Assembly (NCBI RefSeq): GCF_002278135.3
Contig: NZ_CP029425.2
Span: 8,222,001-8,286,000, forward strand
Direction: 5' to 3'
Source of the DNA: Bradyrhizobium ottawaense
GTDB lineage: Bacteria; Pseudomonadota; Alphaproteobacteria; Rhizobiales; Xanthobacteraceae
Length of the DNA stretch: 64,000 bases
Shown here piece by piece: positions 16,414 to 24,817 of this stretch. Within the stretch, counting starts at the first letter, position 1, and the number at the start of each line of letters is the position of its first letter. Both the position numbers and the translations under genes were made by a program. The notes under the pieces are model-generated. The model searched no databases. It saw only the letters and a list, made by a program, of their open reading frames with translations, and was not told where the DNA came from.

Positions 16414-18990
16414 CTATCCCATCGCCTCTTTGACGAGCTCAACGGCGGCTTCGGCCAAAAGCTCGTCTGCAGCTTCGCCATAAACTGACTCGCGACCGAT
16501 TTCCAGCATCACGGGCACCGCCAGTGGGGAGACGCGGTCGAGTTCCCGGTGCGTGATGCGGCCGTGGATGCGGGCGAGCATGTCGCCCAAGCGGCGCAAA
16601 TCGAGCAGGCCGGTGGCGGCATCGGCGCGCGCGGCGCGCAGCAGGACGTGATCGGCCTGATGCTTGCGCAGCACGTCGTAGACGAGATCGGTCGAGAACA
16701 ACACCTGACGACGGCTCTTCTCTTCGCCGGTGTGCCGGCGCGTGATCAGGCCGGAGATGATCGCGCAATTGCGGAAGGTGCGCTTCATCAGGGCGGATTC
16801 GGCGAGCCAGGCCTCCAGATCGTCGCCGAGCATATCAGGGTCGAACAGCGCATTGAGGTCGATCCGGCCGTCGCGGATCATGAAGGAGAGATCGCCGAGC
16901 GCCCAGATCGCCACCGCATATTCGTTGGCGACGAAGCCGAGCGGCCGGGCGCGGGCGCGCTCCAGCCGGCGCGTCAGTAGCATGCCGAGGGTCTGATGCG
17001 CGAGGCGGCCCTCGAAGGGATAGCAAACGATGTAGTGCTTGTTTGCGCGCGGAAAGCTCTCGACCAGGAGTTCGCGCACCGCCGGCACGCGCGAGACGTC
17101 CTTTTGCAGCGACAGCCAGTCGCGCACCTGCTCCGGCAAGCCGCCCCAGGCGCGGCCGTCATCGAGCAACCGGCGCACGCGCTCGGCGAGATAGGTCGAG
17201 AGCGGAAACTTGCCGCCCATATAGGACGGCACTTTCGGGTCCTTGTCGTTGGCGCGGGAGACATAGACCTGGTCCTCGACCAGGGTTTCATAGCGCACCA
17301 CCTCGCCTGAGAACACGAAGGTGTCACCGGGGCTCAAGCCCTCGATGAAGGCTTCCTCGATCTCGCCGAGCAACCGCCCCCCGCGCGCGATCACGCCGGT
17401 CGACCCCGCTCCGCCACGGCGCGAACGCACCAGGCGCACCTTCAGCATGTCGTCCTCGACGATGGTGCCGACATTCATCCGGTAGCTCTGCCGCACCTTG
17501 GGATTGGCGACGCGCCAGCGGCCCTGCTTGTCCTGCTTGATGCGGGCAAAGCGTTCATAGGTCTTCAGCGCGTAGCCGCCGGAGGCGACGAAATCGACGA
17601 CGTCATCGAAATCCGTCCGCGACAAGTCTGCGTAAGGCGCGGCGGTGCAGACCTCGCCATACAGATCATCGCTGAGGAACGGCTCGCCGCAGGCGCAGCC
17701 GAGCACGTGCTGGGCCAGCACGTCGAGCGCACCGGTGCGCAGGGGTGGCGTGTCCTGCGCGTTCTCGGCAATGGCATCGATGGCGACGCGGCACTCCAGC
17801 ACTTCGAAACGGTTGGCCGGCACCAGCACCGCGCGCGAGGCTTCGTCGAGGCGGTGGTTGGCGCGGCCGATCCGCTGCATCAGGCGCGAGGAGCCCTTGG
17901 GCGCGCCGATATTGACGACGAGATCGACATCGCCCCAGTCGACGCCGAGGTCGAGCGAAGAGGTGCAGACCACGCCGCGCAGGCGTCCCGCCGACATGGC
18001 GTCCTCGACCTTGCGGCGCTGCGCGACATCGAGCGAGCCGTGATGCAGCGCGATCGCGAGCCCGTCGTCATTCATGCTCCAGAGATTCTGGAACAGCATC
18101 TCGGCCTGGCTGCGGGTGTTGACGAAGACCAGCGTGGTCTTGTTCGCCTTGATCAGCTCGTAAATCTCAGGGAGCGCGTGGCGCGCGCTGTGGCCGGCCC
18201 AGGGCAGTCGCTCGCGCGTATCCAGCATCTCGACCAGAGGTGGCGCCGCGCCGCCGGCGATGACGATGTCGGCGGCAGCTTCCTTGCCACCGGGCTGCGG
18301 CACCAGGAAGCGCGCGAGCTGATCCGGCTCGGCCACCGTTGCCGACAGGCCGATCGCGCGCATCTGCGGCGCCAGCCGCCACAGCCGCGCCAACCCGAGC
18401 GAGAGCAGATCGCCGCGCTTGGACGTCACCAGCGCGTGCAGCTCGTCGAGCACGATGCGCTTCAGGGAGGAGAACAGGAACGGCGCATCATCCGAGGACA
18501 GCAGCAGTGCGAGCTGCTCGGGCGTCGTCAGCAACACATCAGGCGGATAACGCCGTTGCCGCTGCCGCCGCGACACCGGCGTGTCGCCAGTGCGGGTCTC
18601 GACCTTGATCGGCAGCGCCATCTCCGCAATCGGCCGCTCCAGATTGCGCGCGATGTCGACGGCGAGCGCCTTCAGCGGCGAGATATAGAGCGTGTGCAGG
18701 CCGCCGGTACGCTGCAGCGTGCGGCCGGTGGAGACGAGGCTCTGTTTCTCACCCGCCTTCCGTTCGGCTGCCTCGGTCGAAAGCTCCACCAGCGTCGGCA
18801 GAAATCCCGCCAGCGTCTTGCCGGCGCCGGTCGGTGCGATCAGCAGCGCGCTAGCGTCCTCGCGCGCCTTCTCCAGCAGCGCCAATTGATGCGCGCGCGG
18901 CGACCAGCCGCGGGCTGCGAACCATTGCTGGAAGCGGCTCGGCAGCAGCGCGGCCGGCTCGGCCGATGTTTGGAGGATACGGGGCGGCAC
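16414..18990 (-). CDS. Ligase-associated DNA damage response DEXH-box helicase (Lhr-like)
   Basis: An Lhr-type superfamily 2 helicase of about 858 residues. Walker A is LLIAPTGAGKTLAGFLP, the DEXH box reads LDELHAL, SAT is GLSATVAEP, and the motif VI region is LMQRIGRANHR. The long C-terminal Lhr domains follow. Members of the ligase-associated subfamily act with PdeM, an exonuclease and an ATP-dependent ligase in DNA repair. The open frame extends to a TTG at 19059, but that start has no site, and an AGGAGGG lies downstream of it inside the frame. I chose GTG 18990, which begins PPRILQTSAEPAALLPSRF and gives the family length. Start confidence is moderate; family confidence high. Confidence 0.92.
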   Translation of the reverse strand: MPPRILQTSAEPAALLPSRFQQWFAARGWSPRAHQLALLEKAREDASALLIAPTGAGKTLAGFLPTLVELSTEAAERKAGEKQSLVSTGRTLQRTGGLHTLYISPLKALAVDIARNLERPIAEMALPIKVETRTGDTPVSRRQRQRRYPPDVLLTTPEQLALLLSSDDAPFLFSSLKRIVLDELHALVTSKRGDLLSLGLARLWRLAPQMRAIGLSATVAEPDQLARFLVPQPGGKEAAADIVIAGGAAPPLVEMLDTRERLPWAGHSARHALPEIYELIKANKTTLVFVNTRSQAEMLFQNLWSMNDDGLAIALHHGSLDVAQRRKVEDAMSAGRLRGVVCTSSLDLGVDWGDVDLVVNIGAPKGSSRLMQRIGRANHRLDEASRAVLVPANRFEVLECRVAIDAIAENAQDTPPLRTGALDVLAQHVLGCACGEPFLSDDLYGEVCTAAPYADLSRTDFDDVVDFVASGGYALKTYERFARIKQDKQGRWRVANPKVRQSYRMNVGTIVEDDMLKVRLVRSRRGGAGSTGVIARGGRLLGEIEEAFIEGLSPGDTFVFSGEVVRYETLVEDQVYVSRANDKDPKVPSYMGGKFPLSTYLAERVRRLLDDGRAWGGLPEQVRDWLSLQKDVSRVPAVRELLVESFPRANKHYIVCYPFEGRLAHQTLGMLLTRRLERARARPLGFVANEYAVAIWALGDLSFMIRDGRIDLNALFDPDMLGDDLEAWLAESALMKRTFRNCAIISGLITRRHTGEEKSRRQVLFSTDLVYDVLRKHQADHVLLRAARADAATGLLDLRRLGDMLARIHGRITHRELDRVSPLAVPVMLEIGRESVYGEAADELLAEAAVELVKEAMG

Positions 18991-19093
18991 GGCATGACAG
19001 GTAAGCCGTAGGGATGGCTTCGTCGAGGGGTGCTGCCCTCCTCTATACGAGGAGGACAATCACATATGGCATTTTGCGCGACTTGAGCGCGCG

Positions 19094-19227
19094 CCTCGTC
19101 CTTCGAGACGACCGCTTCGCGGTCTCCTCAGGATGAGGCTAAGCAGCATCGGTGCTCGTTGAAACCGCAGCCGCGCACTCGACCCTCATCCTGAGGGCCC
19201 GCCAACGGCGGGCGTCTCGAAGGATGG
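19094..19227. repeat. Composite palindromic repeat, family F4
   Basis: CGTCCTTCGAGACGACCGC...TCCTCAGGATGAGG on the left is mirrored by CCTCATCCTGAGG...GGGCGTCTCGAAGGA on the right. The central spacer holds GCTCGTTGAAACCGCAGCCG. A second copy in opposite orientation is at 35515. It occupies the space upstream of the helicase. Confidence 0.8.
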
Positions 19228-19283
19228 CCTCAGGAACCGCTCTCAGATGCGATTACCCGCCCGAGCCAGGGGGACCAGCGGTC

Positions 19284-19649
19284 TCACGCCCCGGCCGGCA
19301 CCTGATCGAGAAATCCGGTCACGCTTCGGATGCGGCCGTCCTTCAGCACGGCAAAATCCGTGCCCTTGATCGGGCTGTCGGCGCCATCGGGACCAAGTCC
19401 CCACGAAAAGCGGATGTGATCGCCGTAGCCGTTGGGCTCGCCGATCAGCTTGAACTTGAAATCGGGAAAGCGCTGCTGCACGCCTGCGATCAGCGCCTCG
19501 ATGCCGTCGCGGCCGTCGCCCTTCATCAGGGGATCGACATAGCTCGCATCGCTCGTCCAGTTGTCGCTGAGCAGCTCGCGGCGCCGGCCGGCCGTGCGTT
19601 CGTTCCAGAGCTCGATGTAGCGGCGGGCGATGGTGACGGGGTCGGTCAT
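19284..19649 (-). CDS. SnoaL/NTF2-like fold protein
   Basis: 121 residues of the SnoaL-like polyketide cyclase/ketosteroid isomerase fold: an N-terminal helix (TIARRYIELWNER), then the curved sheet segments with the typical FPDFKFKLIGE strand. Such proteins are small enzymes or ligand binders, and the substrate is unknown. ATG at 19649 with GGAGAGCACC upstream starts right at the domain; the frame from 19787 is an extension. It is followed (in sequence) by a RidA gene on the same strand with about 155 bases between. Confidence 0.82.
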   Translation of the reverse strand: MTDPVTIARRYIELWNERTAGRRRELLSDNWTSDASYVDPLMKGDGRDGIEALIAGVQQRFPDFKFKLIGEPNGYGDHIRFSWGLGPDGADSPIKGTDFAVLKDGRIRSVTGFLDQVPAGA

Positions 19650-19805
19650 GGTGCTCTCCTTCGATGACGCCGTATTCGGCTGTCCCTGACTATCGAAGGA
19701 TCGCGCGCGCCGATCGATTACCTCGCAGGTCATCGTTGCGCGAAATAAATGGAGCGCGATGATGTTGTCATCGCGCTCCATTCGCATGCGAATTGGTCGT
19801 GAGGA

Positions 19806-20156
19806 TTACTTCGCGGCCGTGACCATGATCTCGACGGTGTATTGCGGCGCCGCCAGCTTGGCTTCGACGGTGGCGCGGGCGGGGGTATTGCCGGCCGAGA
19901 CCCAGGCGTCCCACACTGCGTTCATCTCGCCGAACGTCTTCATGTCGGTGATGTAGATCGTGGCCGAGAGCAGCTTCGACTTGTCGGTGCCGGCCTTGGC
20001 GAGATGGCCGTCGATGGTGGCCAGGATGTCCTGGGTCTGCTTGGTCACGCTTTCGCCGGCGGCCTTGTTGGCGACGACACCGGCGAGATAGACGGTGTTG
20101 CCGTGCACGACGACCTGACTCATACGCGGGCCGGTTTCGAAACGCTGAATGCTCAT
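19806..20156 (-). CDS. RidA/YjgF/UK114 family protein
   Basis: A 116-residue Rid-family protein that probably hydrolyses reactive enamine/imine intermediates to keto acids and ammonia. The conserved end reads TPARATVEAKLAAPQYTVEI, with the substrate-binding Arg and the downstream Glu in place. GNTVYLAGVV is the usual first core strand. It forms trimers in known members. ATG at 20156 follows GAGGAGATC. No operon partner can be shown. Confidence 0.93.
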   Translation of the reverse strand: MSIQRFETGPRMSQVVVHGNTVYLAGVVANKAAGESVTKQTQDILATIDGHLAKAGTDKSKLLSATIYITDMKTFGEMNAVWDAWVSAGNTPARATVEAKLAAPQYTVEIMVTAAK

Positions 20157-20290
20157 TTGCGGATCTCCTCACTGGAATGGCGGCCCTGTCTAGCCCAGCA
20201 CCTCGCGCCGTGCCACCCCGGGCACGCATGCGTTGCCTGCGGCGCATGCGTTGCCCCGCACGCATGCCGTCACCGCCGAGCATGTGCGCC

Positions 20291-21208
20291 TCACGGAAAC
20301 TGACTGAAAAAAGCCCAGATCGTCTCGGCGCCATCGATGTCGCCGTTCTGCGGCCCGAGCAGGCCGGCTGCGACCCTCGGGAAGCGGGCATCCGGAGAAA
20401 ATCCAGGCATGCGGTGGCCGCCATGGTTGATGCGATAGAGCACGACGTCGTGTCCCCTCGGGCAGCGCGATGAGATCCGGGTCACTGTCGATTGGTCTGC
20501 GGGCGCCTTGTCGGGCATGTCAGTCACGCTGGCATCGTCGGTCTCACAGCCATTGAGCTTGCGCCAGAACGCCAGCGTCTCCTCGGTCGACCAGAACCCG
20601 TCCGCGGCAAAATAGCTCGATCCGCGACCGCCCTCGTAGGGGACCAGCAGGTCGGCCGTGCCGTTCATGAGCAGCATCGGCAGCGGCCTTGACGGATGGC
20701 AGGTGACGGCGGCCTCGTCGGTGAGGTTCATGATCACGCTCGCGCCTGCCGCAAACAGATCGGCGCGGGCGCAGGCCATGGTCATCGCCATGGCGCCGCC
20801 ATTGGAGACGCCCGCGATGAAGACGCGCTTTGCATCGGCCGTGCCGTCGGCCACGAGCTTCTCGACGAGCTTTGCGAGGAAGGCGACGTCGTCGGTGCCC
20901 GCCGGCGGTCCACGCAGGGCAGGCCCCGCCTTGGTTCGCGCATCCGCCCATGCATTGTTGAGCCCGTCCGGAAAGACCACGGCCAGGCCCTCGCGCTTCG
21001 CGACCTGCGGCCACGCCGTCCGCGCGACCATGTCGGCGCCGCGCTGGGTCTTGCCGTGCAGCACGATCACGAGCGGTGCCGGCTTCCTGGCCGGCAATTG
21101 CGCGGTGTAGGAGCGCTTTGCGCCGTTGACGTCGATCGTCTCGGCGGATGCGACCGACGCGGCGGCCAATGCCGCGACCACCGCCCCGATGCGCATCCAC
21201 AGCCGCAC
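20291..21208 (-). CDS. Secreted PHB-depolymerase-like esterase (LpqC type)
   Basis: A 305-residue alpha/beta hydrolase. A signal peptide is evident (residues 1-22, ending SVASA). The oxyanion region VIVLHGKTQRGADM, nucleophile elbow GVSNGGAM and catalytic histidine segment NHGGHRMPG match the PHB depolymerase/feruloyl-esterase-like family. The ATG is three bases after the stop of the FAD dehydrogenase gene, so the two are co-transcribed. It likely cleaves an ester in the periplasm or outside the cell; whether polyhydroxybutyrate is the substrate cannot be said. Confidence 0.88.
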   Translation of the reverse strand: MRLWMRIGAVVAALAAASVASAETIDVNGAKRSYTAQLPARKPAPLVIVLHGKTQRGADMVARTAWPQVAKREGLAVVFPDGLNNAWADARTKAGPALRGPPAGTDDVAFLAKLVEKLVADGTADAKRVFIAGVSNGGAMAMTMACARADLFAAGASVIMNLTDEAAVTCHPSRPLPMLLMNGTADLLVPYEGGRGSSYFAADGFWSTEETLAFWRKLNGCETDDASVTDMPDKAPADQSTVTRISSRCPRGHDVVLYRINHGGHRMPGFSPDARFPRVAAGLLGPQNGDIDGAETIWAFFSQFP

Positions 21209-21211
21209 GAT

Positions 21212-22870
21212 CTAGCCCACCGCTTTTGCCGCGGCCCGGCCCGCATTGCGGCCCGAGAACAGGCAGCCGCCGAGGAAGGTGCCTTCCAGTGAGCGATAAC
21301 CGTGCACGCCGCCGCCGCCGAAGCCGGCGGCTTCGCCGACCGCATAGAGGCCGGGAATGACGCTGCCCTCGGCGCCGAACACACGCGAGTCGAGATCGGT
21401 CTCGAAGCCGCCCAGCGTCTTGCGGGTGAGGATGTTGAGCTTGACCGCGATCAGGGGCCCCTGCGCGGGATCCAGGATCCTGTGTGGGGAGGCAGTGCGG
21501 ATCAACCTGTCGCCAATATAGCGGCGCGCATTGTGAATGTTCATCACCTGCGCATCCTTGACGTAAGCGTTGGCGATCTCGCGGTCGCGCGCCTCGATCT
21601 GCATCCTGATGTGCTCGAGCTTGAGGAGGTCGCTGCCGGCAAGCTTGTTCATCTCCGCAACAAGGTCCTCGATCTTGTCGCGTACGATGAAGTCGACACC
21701 ATGGCTTTTGAATGCCTCGACCGGCGCCGGCGCGCCCTTGTTGGTGGCGCGGCGCAAGGTCATGCGCCAGCTCTTGCCGGTCAGGTCCGGGTTCTGCTCC
21801 GAACCCGACAGCGCAAACTCCTTCTTGATGATGCTCTGGGTCAGGATGAACCAGGAATAATCATAGCCCGTCGACATGATGTATTTGAGCTGGCCGAGCG
21901 TGTCGGAGCCCGGGAATAGCGGCGCAGGCAATCGTGTGCCGGTTGCGTCGAACCACATCGAGGAGGGGCCGGGCAGGATGCGGATGCCGTGGCGCGGCCA
22001 GATGGGATTCCAGTTCTGGATGCCCTCGACATAATGCCACATGCGGTCGCGATTGATCAGCCGCGCGCCTGATTTCTCGGTGATGCCGATCATACGGCCG
22101 TCGACATGTTCGGGCACGCCGGAGATCATGAATTTGGGAGGATCACCGAGCCGCTTCGGCCAGTTCTGCCGCACCAGTTCGTGATTGCCGCCGATGCCGC
22201 CGGACGCCACGATCACGGCCTGCGCCTTCAGCGCAAATTCGCCGACAACGTTCCGCGAGGAGCTCTTGCCGCGCTCGATCGTGTCGGGGGCGAGCACGGC
22301 GCCGCTGACGCCATCCACCGTGCCATTGGTGATCGAAAGCGCATCGACGCAGTGGCGGAACCTGAAGCTCAGCCGGCCGCTTTTCATCGCCTCGCGCGCC
22401 CGGCGCTCGAACGGCTCGACGATGCCGGGACCGGTGCCCCAGGTGACGTGAAAGCGCGGCACGGAATTGCCGTGGCCCATCGCGTCATAGCCGCCGCGTT
22501 CGGCCCAGCCGACCACGGGGAAGATGCGATGGCCCATCGCTCGCAACCAGGCCCGCTTCTCGCCGGCTGCGAACGCCACATAGGCCTCGGCCCATTGCCG
22601 CGGCCAGAAGTCCTCGTCGCGGTCGAAGCCCGCGGCACCGATCCAGTCCTGCATGGCCAGGTCGAAGGAATCCTTGATGCCGAGCCGGCGCTGCTCCGGC
22701 GAATCGACCAGGAACAATCCGCCGAACGACCAGAACGCCTGGCCGCCAAGCGACTGCTCGCCTTCCTGGTCGACCACGATCACGCGCTTGCCCGCATCCG
22801 CGATCTCGGTTGCGGCAACCAGTCCCGATAGTCCCGCGCCGACAACGATGACGTCAGTTTCTTCAGCCAT
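21212..22870 (-). CDS. FAD-binding dehydrogenase (ketosteroid dehydrogenase/fumarate reductase-like)
   Basis: 552 residues. N-terminal FAD site TDVIVVGAGLSGLVAATEIA; C-terminal FAD segment YAVGEAAGFGGGGVHGYRSL. These are typical of the flavoprotein group that includes 3-ketosteroid dehydrogenase and fumarate reductase-like oxidoreductases (COG3573). No signal peptide. ATG at 22870 was chosen because the dinucleotide fold begins five residues in and a purine-rich ribosome site precedes it. That site is an exact tandem duplication (separate entry). The esterase gene follows after three bases, suggesting one pathway; the substrate is unknown. Confidence 0.9.
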   Translation of the reverse strand: MAEETDVIVVGAGLSGLVAATEIADAGKRVIVVDQEGEQSLGGQAFWSFGGLFLVDSPEQRRLGIKDSFDLAMQDWIGAAGFDRDEDFWPRQWAEAYVAFAAGEKRAWLRAMGHRIFPVVGWAERGGYDAMGHGNSVPRFHVTWGTGPGIVEPFERRAREAMKSGRLSFRFRHCVDALSITNGTVDGVSGAVLAPDTIERGKSSSRNVVGEFALKAQAVIVASGGIGGNHELVRQNWPKRLGDPPKFMISGVPEHVDGRMIGITEKSGARLINRDRMWHYVEGIQNWNPIWPRHGIRILPGPSSMWFDATGTRLPAPLFPGSDTLGQLKYIMSTGYDYSWFILTQSIIKKEFALSGSEQNPDLTGKSWRMTLRRATNKGAPAPVEAFKSHGVDFIVRDKIEDLVAEMNKLAGSDLLKLEHIRMQIEARDREIANAYVKDAQVMNIHNARRYIGDRLIRTASPHRILDPAQGPLIAVKLNILTRKTLGGFETDLDSRVFGAEGSVIPGLYAVGEAAGFGGGGVHGYRSLEGTFLGGCLFSGRNAGRAAAKAVG

Positions 22871-22899
22871 GTGTTTCCCCCTCCATGTTTCCCCCTCCA
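22863..22899 (-). promoter_or_regulatory. Tandemly duplicated ribosome binding site with tiny upstream frame
   Basis: On the minus strand the 14-base unit TGGAGGGGGAAACA occurs twice in exact tandem (22899-22886 and 22885-22872), just before the FAD dehydrogenase ATG. The junction creates an extra ATG at 22886 that opens a seven-codon frame (MEGETHG, stop at 22863-22865) overlapping the main start. A third imperfect GGGGGGAA lies just upstream. Confidence 0.7.
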
Positions 22900-23149
22900 C
22901 AGGTTCCCCCCTGTAGTCGCCCGGATTGAAGCCAACGGTTGTAACTGAGATCAAGGGTGTGACGCATAAGACATCATTAACTTGTTCCACTTTGGGATAG
23001 AGACCCATCGGGTGCAGCGCGGACGCAACACTGGATTTGAATTTGTTTTGAGCGAGCCGGCCTGCCTAGACAAAACCTTGGTTACGACAGACGCTAGTCG
23101 CGCATCACCACCGAACACGCAGATTCGAATTCGACTGGGGCGGGGGACA

Positions 23150-23671
23150 ATGAAGTTTCTGACGGGGTTGGTTGCGGCGGTCCTCCTGATCGCTGGCATG
23201 GGGGCCTCTCACGCGGTGGTTCGGATCGCGGATGACCGCGGTGGCCGGATCGGAACCTATGTCGACAAATACCAGGACCTGCGGCAGTCCGGTGACACCG
23301 TCATCATCGACGGCCTCTGCGCCTCCGCCTGCACCATCGTCCTCGGCGCCATCCCGCATGACCGCATCTGCGTGACCTCGAGCGCGACGCTCGGCTTCCA
23401 CGCCGCCTGGGATTTTGGCAGCAATGGCCGCGCCGTCACCAATACTGAGGCGACCCAGATGCTCTACGCGATGTATCCCTCGCAGGTGAAGCGCTGGATC
23501 AGCCAGCGGGGCGGCCTCACCCCGCACATGCTCTTCCTGAAGGGCAAGCAGCTCCAGGCCATGTACAAGCCCTGCTACCTGGACGCGCAAGCCTCGGCCA
23601 ACAAGCCGTCGCGCAGGCCCCTCCCGCAAACGGACCAGATCGAATCCGCCCGCGGCCAGCTCCTGCGCTGA
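23150..23671 (+). CDS. Secreted protein with ClpP-like fold (COG3904 type)
   Basis: 173 residues. A signal peptide (residues 1-22, ending GASHA) is followed by a short domain resembling predicted periplasmic proteins of the ClpP/crotonase-fold COG3904 group. The segment VIIDGLCASACTIVLGAI contains the Ser between Ala and Ala-Cys that sits where ClpP-type proteins have their nucleophile. LGFHAAWDF supplies a His. Four cysteines fit the oxidising periplasm. ATG at 23150 is preceded by GGGGGAC. Whether it is a peptidase is not shown. Confidence 0.75.
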   Translation: MKFLTGLVAAVLLIAGMGASHAVVRIADDRGGRIGTYVDKYQDLRQSGDTVIIDGLCASACTIVLGAIPHDRICVTSSATLGFHAAWDFGSNGRAVTNTEATQMLYAMYPSQVKRWISQRGGLTPHMLFLKGKQLQAMYKPCYLDAQASANKPSRRPLPQTDQIESARGQLLR

Positions 23672-23698
23672 CGCTTCTAGCCTGACGAGATCGTTCCG

Positions 23699-23730
23699 GC
23701 CCGCCGGCGGCGCCTTGCCCGCAGGCGGGC
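23699..23730. terminator. Hairpin after the COG3904-type gene
   Basis: GCCCGCC (23699-23705) and GGCGGGC (23724-23730) form a 7-bp stem around an 18-base loop that can itself fold. Only a short AAAGCTT follows, so termination is uncertain. Confidence 0.4.
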
Positions 23731-23781
23731 TAAAGCTTATCTGAGGGCTGGGAACCGGGCCCTTCGCCCCCGATCGTTGTC

Positions 23782-23976
23782 ATGGCTCAACCGCTGCACC
23801 CGTCGCATCCGCTACAGGACAATTCGCCCACTGCCGGCCGGACGCCGTTCGTGCTGCTGTTGGCAGGCGCGGGGATCGGCGGATTGCTGGTGCTCGGCGC
23901 GCTGGCGCTGTGGTTCCACTACGGCACGCAGATGTTCTTCGAGATGATCAGGACCGGCTTCGCCGCCTGCTTCTGA
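23782..23976 (+). CDS. Small single-span membrane protein upstream of the SCO gene
   Basis: 64 residues with a polar N-terminus (MAQPLHPSHPLQDNSP), one strong membrane helix (about residues 22-45) and a short aromatic tail ending FAACF. It ends 24 bases before the SCO gene on the same strand, so the two are probably one transcript. A role in cytochrome oxidase assembly or in metal supply would fit the neighbour but is inference only. I do not recognise a named family. Confidence 0.65.
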   Translation: MAQPLHPSHPLQDNSPTAGRTPFVLLLAGAGIGGLLVLGALALWFHYGTQMFFEMIRTGFAACF

Positions 23977-24000
23977 TCCACGACAGGAAGTTTTCCGCTC

Positions 24001-24591
24001 ATGAGTTCCGCCGCCCGTCCGCTGGTGATCGCGACCGCCTTCGCCGCAAGCCTCGTTATCGGCCTCCTGATCATGTTCTGGGCCATGGGCGGGGTCAGCA
24101 AGGTGGCGCAGCCGGCCGCGGTCGGCGGTTCGTTCCAGCTGACCGATCAGAACGGCAAGGCCGTCACCGACAAGAGCCTTAAGGGGAAGCCGACCCTGAT
24201 CTTCTTCGGCTACACCCATTGCCCCGACGTCTGCCCGACCTCGCTGTTCGAGATCTCGGAAGTGCTGCGCGCGCTGGGCAAGGACGCCGACAAGGTCAAT
24301 GCCGTCTTCATCTCGGTCGATCCCGAGCGCGATACGCCGGCGACCATGAAGGAGTATCTGTCGAGCTTCGATCCGCATCTCGAAGGTCTGTCCGGCGATC
24401 CCGCCGAGACGGCCAAGGTCATCACCTCCTACCGGGTCTACGCCAAGAAGGTCCCGACCAAGGACGGCGACTACACCATGGACCACACCGCGCTGATCTA
24501 TCTGATGGACCGCGACGGCCGCTTCGTGTCGCCGTTCAACCTGAAGCGCACACCGGAAGAGGCTGCAGCGGATTTGAAGAAGTATCTCTAG
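24001..24591 (+). CDS. SCO1/SenC family copper chaperone
   Basis: 196 residues. An N-terminal membrane anchor (residues about 9-28) is followed by a periplasmic thioredoxin-like domain with the copper motif CPDVCP (Cys74, Cys78) and the distant ligand His in DHTALIYL near residue 163. SCO proteins deliver copper to the CuA site of cytochrome c oxidase or act as thiol reductases. ISVDPERDTP, a family hallmark, is present. No oxidase genes lie in the window. The small membrane protein just upstream is likely co-transcribed. Confidence 0.94.
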   Translation: MSSAARPLVIATAFAASLVIGLLIMFWAMGGVSKVAQPAAVGGSFQLTDQNGKAVTDKSLKGKPTLIFFGYTHCPDVCPTSLFEISEVLRALGKDADKVNAVFISVDPERDTPATMKEYLSSFDPHLEGLSGDPAETAKVITSYRVYAKKVPTKDGDYTMDHTALIYLMDRDGRFVSPFNLKRTPEEAAADLKKYL

Positions 24592-24626
24592 TTCGGCGGA
24601 TCAATCGCGCCTCGTGCGCGGTGCAC

Positions 24627-24750
24627 TTCGCCCGCTTGCGGGAGAGGTCGGCGCGCACAGCGCGCCGGGAGAGGGCTCTCTCCCCCTGGGGGCTCTCGCC
24701 CAGAGGAGACACCCTCTCCCCGACCCTCCCCCGTAAGCGGGGGGAGCAGA
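24627..24750. repeat. Composite palindromic repeat, family F2
   Basis: CGCCCGCTTGCGGGAGAGG at the left and ACCCTCCCCCGTAAGCGGGG at the right are inverted. Inner GGCGCGC..GCGCGCC and CTCTCCCCCTGGGGGCTCTC hairpins lie between them. It fills the 226-base gap between the SCO and binding-protein genes. Confidence 0.7.
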
Positions 24751-24817
24751 CCTTCACCTTGCCCGCATTCCGCACTCGCGTTCCCGCCGGGATGGTCTAT
24801 AACGCCCTCCGATCCCA

